Of a stretch of DNA of 64,000 bases, positions 60,516 to 64,000 are shown in pieces. The notes below the pieces were generated by a model. That model was not told the origin of the DNA. It saw only the letters and a list, made by a program, of their open reading frames with translations, and did not search any database. Location of the stretch: assembly GCF_927798115.1 (NCBI RefSeq), contig NZ_CAKMMG010000012.1:114257-178256 (forward strand). Reading direction: 5' to 3'. The translations under genes and the position numbers were made by a program. The first letter of the stretch is position 1. The number at the start of each line of letters is the position of its first letter. Source of the stretch: Paenibacillus auburnensis (lineage in GTDB: Bacteria > Bacillota > Bacilli > Paenibacillales > Paenibacillaceae).

Positions 60516-62654
60516 CTATTCTCCCTTTGCCTTTGCTTCCATTGCGGCTTTGAGCAGATCACCAAGATTTGAGCCTACACTTTCCGGCTTGCTATACTGC
60601 TGTACCAGCTTTTGCTGCTCACGCTTATTGATATGTTTATGGTCCTTATCCATGGTTTCGGTTATTCCGCAGCCCAAACACTGCACGTAGAGCCCTGCCT
60701 TGCCCTCTTTAAGTTCCATTTTTTTATGGCATTGCGGACAGCGCCGGTTGGATAGTTTCTTTTCTCCTGCCCGGGTATAACCGCAACCGTCCGCCGGACA
60801 TACCAGCAGCTTGCCGCGCTTCGTCTTCTTTTCTAACATTCTCGTTCCGCATTCCGGACAATGGCTGCTGGAGACGTTATGCGGTTTGTATTCCGCACCG
60901 CTGCTTTTAACACCGGATACCAGCTCCTGTGCCATACTGCGGATACCTTGCAGGAAAGGCTCCGACTTACCCTGTCCGCGGGCGATCTTCTCGAGCTCGG
61001 CTTCCCAGCGCGCAGTCAGCTCCGGTGTACGCAGCTGCGCCGACACCAGCCCTATTAGCTGTTTGCCCTTACCGGTCGGATGCAGCAGATTGCCTTGGCG
61101 TTCAATCGTGTCTGAGCTAACCAGCTTCTCGATGATATCTGCGCGTGTAGCCGGGGTTCCCAGCCCGTGCTTCTCCATCTGAGTCAGCAGTGAAGCTTCA
61201 TTATAACGCTTTGGCGGCTGTGTCCGCCCCGGACGGATATTACAGCGCTGCACTTTTACAGTCTCGCCTTCGCGAAGCTCAGGCAGCTTCACGGTGCTGG
61301 CTGCAGGCTCATCTGCCGTATTCTCCTCATCTTCATCACTGCTCATATCTCCGCCATAAACCTCACGCCAGCCCGCATCCTTTACTGTCGTGCCTTTGAC
61401 ATAGAAGCCCTCGCCTTCAACGGTTACCGTTACTGCAACGGCATCATAACGGGCGGGAGGATAAAATAAGCTGATAAAGCGGCGGACAATCAGATCATAG
61501 AGCTTCCGCTCCTCTGCGCTGAGCAGATTCAGCAGAACCGTCTGTTCGGTTGGGATAATGGCATGATGATCGCTTACCTTGCTGTCATCCACGATCCGCT
61601 TCGTTATCGACAGCGGCTTACGCAGCAGCGGCCGCGCTAGTGCTGCATAAGGGCCGACAGCCACACTATCCAGACGTTCCTTCAAGGTTCCTGTCATATC
61701 GGAAGTCAGATAGCGGCTATCCGTACGAGGGTAAGTAACCAGCTTATGCTGCTCATATAACCGCTGCAGCACACTCGAGGTCTGCTTAGCCGAGAACCCG
61801 AATTTACGGTTAGCATCCCGCTGCAGCTCTGTAAGATCATAAGCCAGCGGGTGCGGCTCGCTTTTTTCACTTTTCTGCACCTTTGTGATCCGTCCTGTGC
61901 TTCCAGTAAGCTTGTCTTTAAGCGCAATTGTCTTTTCCTTCTCAAAAATACGCCCGTCCCCGCCCGGAGCACGCCAGCCTGCCTGAAAGCTTCCGAAATC
62001 AGCAGTCAGCAGCTCATATTCCTGCGAACGGAAGCCGGTAATTTCATTTTCCCTGTCCATAATCATGCCCAGAGTCGGTGTCTGAACCCGGCCGGCTGAC
62101 AGGGGTGCACCGAACTTGCAGGTGAGAGCACGGGTAACATTAAGCCCGATCATCCAGTCCGCCTCAGCACGGCAGCGGGCTGACTCATAGAGCCGGTCAA
62201 AATCCCGCCCGGGGCGCAGCGACGCGAACCCTTCCTTAATGGCCTTATCCGTCTGCGAAGAAATCCACAGCCGCCGGAACGGCTTTTTCCAGCCCGCCAT
62301 ATTCATAATCCAGCGTGCCAAGAGTTCCCCTTCACGCGCCGCATCCGTGGCAACGATCAGTTCATCAATATCCTGCCGCTTCATTAGCTGCTGTACTGCC
62401 TTGTACTGCTGGCTTGTCTCCCGCAATACCTTCAGCTTAGCTTTTTCCGGCAGAATCGGTAAGTCTTCCAATGCCCAGGCTGCAAATTTATGATTATAAT
62501 CCTCCGGCTCAGCCAAGCCGACTAGATGCCCCAGCGCCCAGGTTACGACATATTTAGGACCTTCAATATAACTCTTCTGTTTATTCACGCAGCCCATGAC
62601 ACGCGCAATCTCGCGCGCAACCGAAGGCTTCTCCGCAAGCACTAATACCTTCAT
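60516..62654 (-). CDS. topB: DNA topoisomerase III TopB
   Basis: 712 residues, type IA. Toprim domain at the N-terminus (MKVLVLAEKPSVAREIARVMG; VATDAAREGELLARWI). The active-site tyrosine is in VTYPRTDSRYLTSDM (about residue 310). The C-terminal part has two zinc-binding repeats (CPECGTRMLEKKTKRGKLLVCPADGCGYTR; RRCPQCHKKMELKEG...CLGC). It unlinks replication and recombination intermediates. Full length. Its start ATG has GGAAGGGAG upstream. Confidence 0.97.
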   Translation of the reverse strand: MKVLVLAEKPSVAREIARVMGCVNKQKSYIEGPKYVVTWALGHLVGLAEPEDYNHKFAAWALEDLPILPEKAKLKVLRETSQQYKAVQQLMKRQDIDELIVATDAAREGELLARWIMNMAGWKKPFRRLWISSQTDKAIKEGFASLRPGRDFDRLYESARCRAEADWMIGLNVTRALTCKFGAPLSAGRVQTPTLGMIMDRENEITGFRSQEYELLTADFGSFQAGWRAPGGDGRIFEKEKTIALKDKLTGSTGRITKVQKSEKSEPHPLAYDLTELQRDANRKFGFSAKQTSSVLQRLYEQHKLVTYPRTDSRYLTSDMTGTLKERLDSVAVGPYAALARPLLRKPLSITKRIVDDSKVSDHHAIIPTEQTVLLNLLSAEERKLYDLIVRRFISLFYPPARYDAVAVTVTVEGEGFYVKGTTVKDAGWREVYGGDMSSDEDEENTADEPAASTVKLPELREGETVKVQRCNIRPGRTQPPKRYNEASLLTQMEKHGLGTPATRADIIEKLVSSDTIERQGNLLHPTGKGKQLIGLVSAQLRTPELTARWEAELEKIARGQGKSEPFLQGIRSMAQELVSGVKSSGAEYKPHNVSSSHCPECGTRMLEKKTKRGKLLVCPADGCGYTRAGEKKLSNRRCPQCHKKMELKEGKAGLYVQCLGCGITETMDKDHKHINKREQQKLVQQYSKPESVGSNLGDLLKAAMEAKAKGE

Positions 62655-62858
62655 AGTTCTCTCCCTTCCAAATCAACAATTTATTATACCATTATTCAAA
62701 AGCCTGCAAATCAATCATCAGGCTGTTTCATCGATTCCAACCCTATCTTTAACGGCAAACAAGCCCGCATCTGCTCAGCAGACACAGACTTATTTGGATA
62801 AGGTTTTATCCATGCAGCAACCCCTTAAACCGAGCAGTTGCAGTACCCGTTCTAGATC

Positions 62859-63605
62859 CTATTGTCCGAAACTCAGGCAAGCCTCAAAAAATACCCGATC
62901 CTCACCTTGGCCTCGTACATAAATGCCCTCTTCAGTCCGGGAAGACCGCATAATACTAAAATCCTCACCATACTTAGCTTCCTGTGCATAAGTGATCTGC
63001 AGACCGGTTAGCCTCGATTCTTCCCATTCCTCTAAAGTGAGCGCATCACAGCATAAATCTACATATCGTGCATTGTTAAGGTGTCCGTTATTGTCGAGTC
63101 CGCTATACCTAACCTGATAACGATAAGCCTCCTGCAAAGGAACATCTGCGGGTATTACTACTTTATCCGGCAGACTTCCTACTGAATCCTCAAGATAGGG
63201 CTCTACTGCTATCGGCAAGGCCGACGGGCGGAGTATCTTTCGTTTATCAATGTCCACAAGAGCCCAAATCGAGCGCGCCGACGCAATTTCTACGCTATCC
63301 TCGTCAAAAATCCTATAATCGCGCTGCCAGAGTGCTCCTTTGTTCCCTTTGCTCCAGGTATGTACTTTAAGAATTTCGTTTGGTAAAGGCAGCCGATGAA
63401 TATCCACAATCAGCGTAATAACCATCCAGCCCATTCTTGCCTCAAGCATTTTATCTATACTTAACCCCAGACTGCCTACAGCTGAATCCGCAGCACGCTG
63501 CATAATATCTAGAAGAAAGGACAGCTTGCCCCTGGACTGAAAGTCTGTGTCACTTGCATGTACCGTAAAATCCTCTGTCCACAAAAGATTACTTGGCTTG
63601 TCCAT
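62859..63605 (-). CDS. acyl-ACP thioesterase (FatA/FatB-like)
   Basis: 248 residues from ATG 63605 (AAAGGAG about 9 nt upstream); the longer frame to 63728 has no site and runs into DnaA-box-like repeats. Double hot-dog fold of PF01643. The N-terminal half has WTEDFTVHASDTDFQSRGKLSFLLDIMQ, the second half YQVRYSGLDNNGHLNNARYVDLCCDA with the catalytic Asn-His (DNNGHLNN). It releases fatty acids from acyl-ACP. Bacterial members of this plant-like family are found in many Firmicutes. Monocistronic and faces the 5S gene. Confidence 0.9.
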   Translation of the reverse strand: MDKPSNLLWTEDFTVHASDTDFQSRGKLSFLLDIMQRAADSAVGSLGLSIDKMLEARMGWMVITLIVDIHRLPLPNEILKVHTWSKGNKGALWQRDYRIFDEDSVEIASARSIWALVDIDKRKILRPSALPIAVEPYLEDSVGSLPDKVVIPADVPLQEAYRYQVRYSGLDNNGHLNNARYVDLCCDALTLEEWEESRLTGLQITYAQEAKYGEDFSIMRSSRTEEGIYVRGQGEDRVFFEACLSFGQ

Positions 63606-63649
63606 AACTTTACGCTCCTTTACGTATTCATTCACATTATCCAGTGAAG

Positions 63650-63729
63650 TATCCACATAATCTATATCTCTATCCACACAAATTGGGGAGTACTTTTTAA
63701 TTATTTGGAACTTTAAGAATCTATCCACA
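63650..63729. promoter_or_regulatory. cluster of three DnaA-box-like motifs
   Basis: TATCCACA occurs at 63650-63657, 63671-63678 and 63722-63729 (preceded by G, C and C instead of the T of TTATCCACA), all on the plus strand, 45-124 bp upstream of the thioesterase start. One mismatch each from the DnaA box. Confidence 0.35.
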
Positions 63730-63841
63730 TGTGCATAAGTTTTCTTTTCCCGCTAACTCTCAATGGTTATACACACATATTATAACAGCAACCCAATGCT
63801 GCAGCATTCCTAGGACACTTATCCCCATTACTAAAAGACAC

Positions 63842-63876
63842 AAAAAAAGCCATTGTCGATGAATCAACAATGGCTT
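63842..63876 (-). terminator. terminator of the rRNA operon
   Basis: AAGCCATTGT / ACAATGGCTT, loop of 10, followed on the minus strand by TTTTTTTGTG. It lies just after the 5S rRNA 3' end. Confidence 0.92.
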
Positions 63877-63881
63877 CATGT

Positions 63882-63998
63882 GCTTGGCGGCGTCCTACTC
63901 TCCCAGGACCCTTCGGTCCAAGTACCATCGGCGCTGGAAGGCTTAACGGTCGTGTTCGGGATGGGTACGCGTGGAACCCTTCCGCTATCGCCACCAAA
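63882..63998 (-). rRNA. rrf: 5S ribosomal RNA
   Basis: About 117 nt. On the minus strand it starts TTTGGTGGCGATAGCGG and contains the conserved loop B/C region CCCATCCCGAACACGACC and the loop E-type segment GATGGTACTT; it ends GACGCCGCCAAGC. The ends are set by pairing of TTTGGTGGCG with CGCCGCCAAG. A 23S gene is expected to the right of the window. Confidence 0.93.
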
Positions 63999-64000
63999 CG

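Overview
The window looks like a chromosomal segment of a Paenibacillus-type, spore-forming Firmicute. The purine genes run in the Bacillales order purE-K-B-C-S-Q-L-F-M-N-H-D. The housekeeping neighbours (rlmCD, dagK, yerC- and yerB-like genes, glnQHMP with a GlnK/GlnL pair, pit, a Spo0E-family phosphatase) match Bacillales relatives. A receptor/pro-peptide pair of the type described in Paenibacillus is present. Shine-Dalgarno sites are strong (AGGAGG-like), TTG and GTG starts are common, and base composition is moderate.

Layout. 1-16.3 kb is an accessory, patchy region: a WYL regulator (cut by the window edge), a rifampin ADP-ribosyltransferase (arr), a dihydrouridine synthase, a mazEF pair with a clear promoter/operator, an MFS transporter remnant, an ECF sigma/RsgI-like anti-sigma pair, tandem DUF1259 paralogues, an esterase, an HSP90-family protein with a dedicated partner gene, a second ECF sigma/DUF4179 pair, a membrane-anchored beta-lactamase-fold hydrolase and an integrase scrap. 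Three copies of a palindromic repeat (6.2, 8.4 and 14.0 kb) sit among these genes. 16.4-36.6 kb is mostly housekeeping: rlmCD, dagK, a CbiX-like chelatase, yerC, corA, glnKL, the glutamine ABC transporter, the Pit phosphate transporter with its DUF47 partner, a YerB-like lipoprotein, a LigB-type dioxygenase, hydrolases and ilvA.

36.7-43 kb holds a chemoreceptor, a possible frameshifted gene, a Spo0E-like phosphatase, the RRNPP (AloR/AloP-like) quorum-sensing pair and a SEC-C/HTH/TPR protein. The pro-peptide gene is only 37 codons long and overlaps the receptor 3' end out of frame.

43.2-58.0 kb is the complete IMP biosynthesis operon on the minus strand. It is controlled by inverted PurBoxes, a sigma-A promoter, a guanine-class purine riboswitch and a leader terminator. 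Inside the operon there is a hairpin with a U tract between purN and purH, and two copies of a long palindromic repeat (purB-purC and purF-purM gaps). The stems of the two copies differ by compensatory changes, which points to a selected structure. 58.1-64 kb carries a universal stress protein, a DUF1294 protein, an MFS transporter, topB, an acyl-ACP thioesterase with DnaA-box-like sites upstream, and a 5S rRNA gene that should be the end of an rRNA operon entering from the right.

The strongest leads are the quorum-sensing pair, the covarying palindromes in the pur operon, the HSP90/partner operon and the slippery-site ORF at 39.1 kb. All identifications come from reading the sequence and recalling family features; no database search was run.
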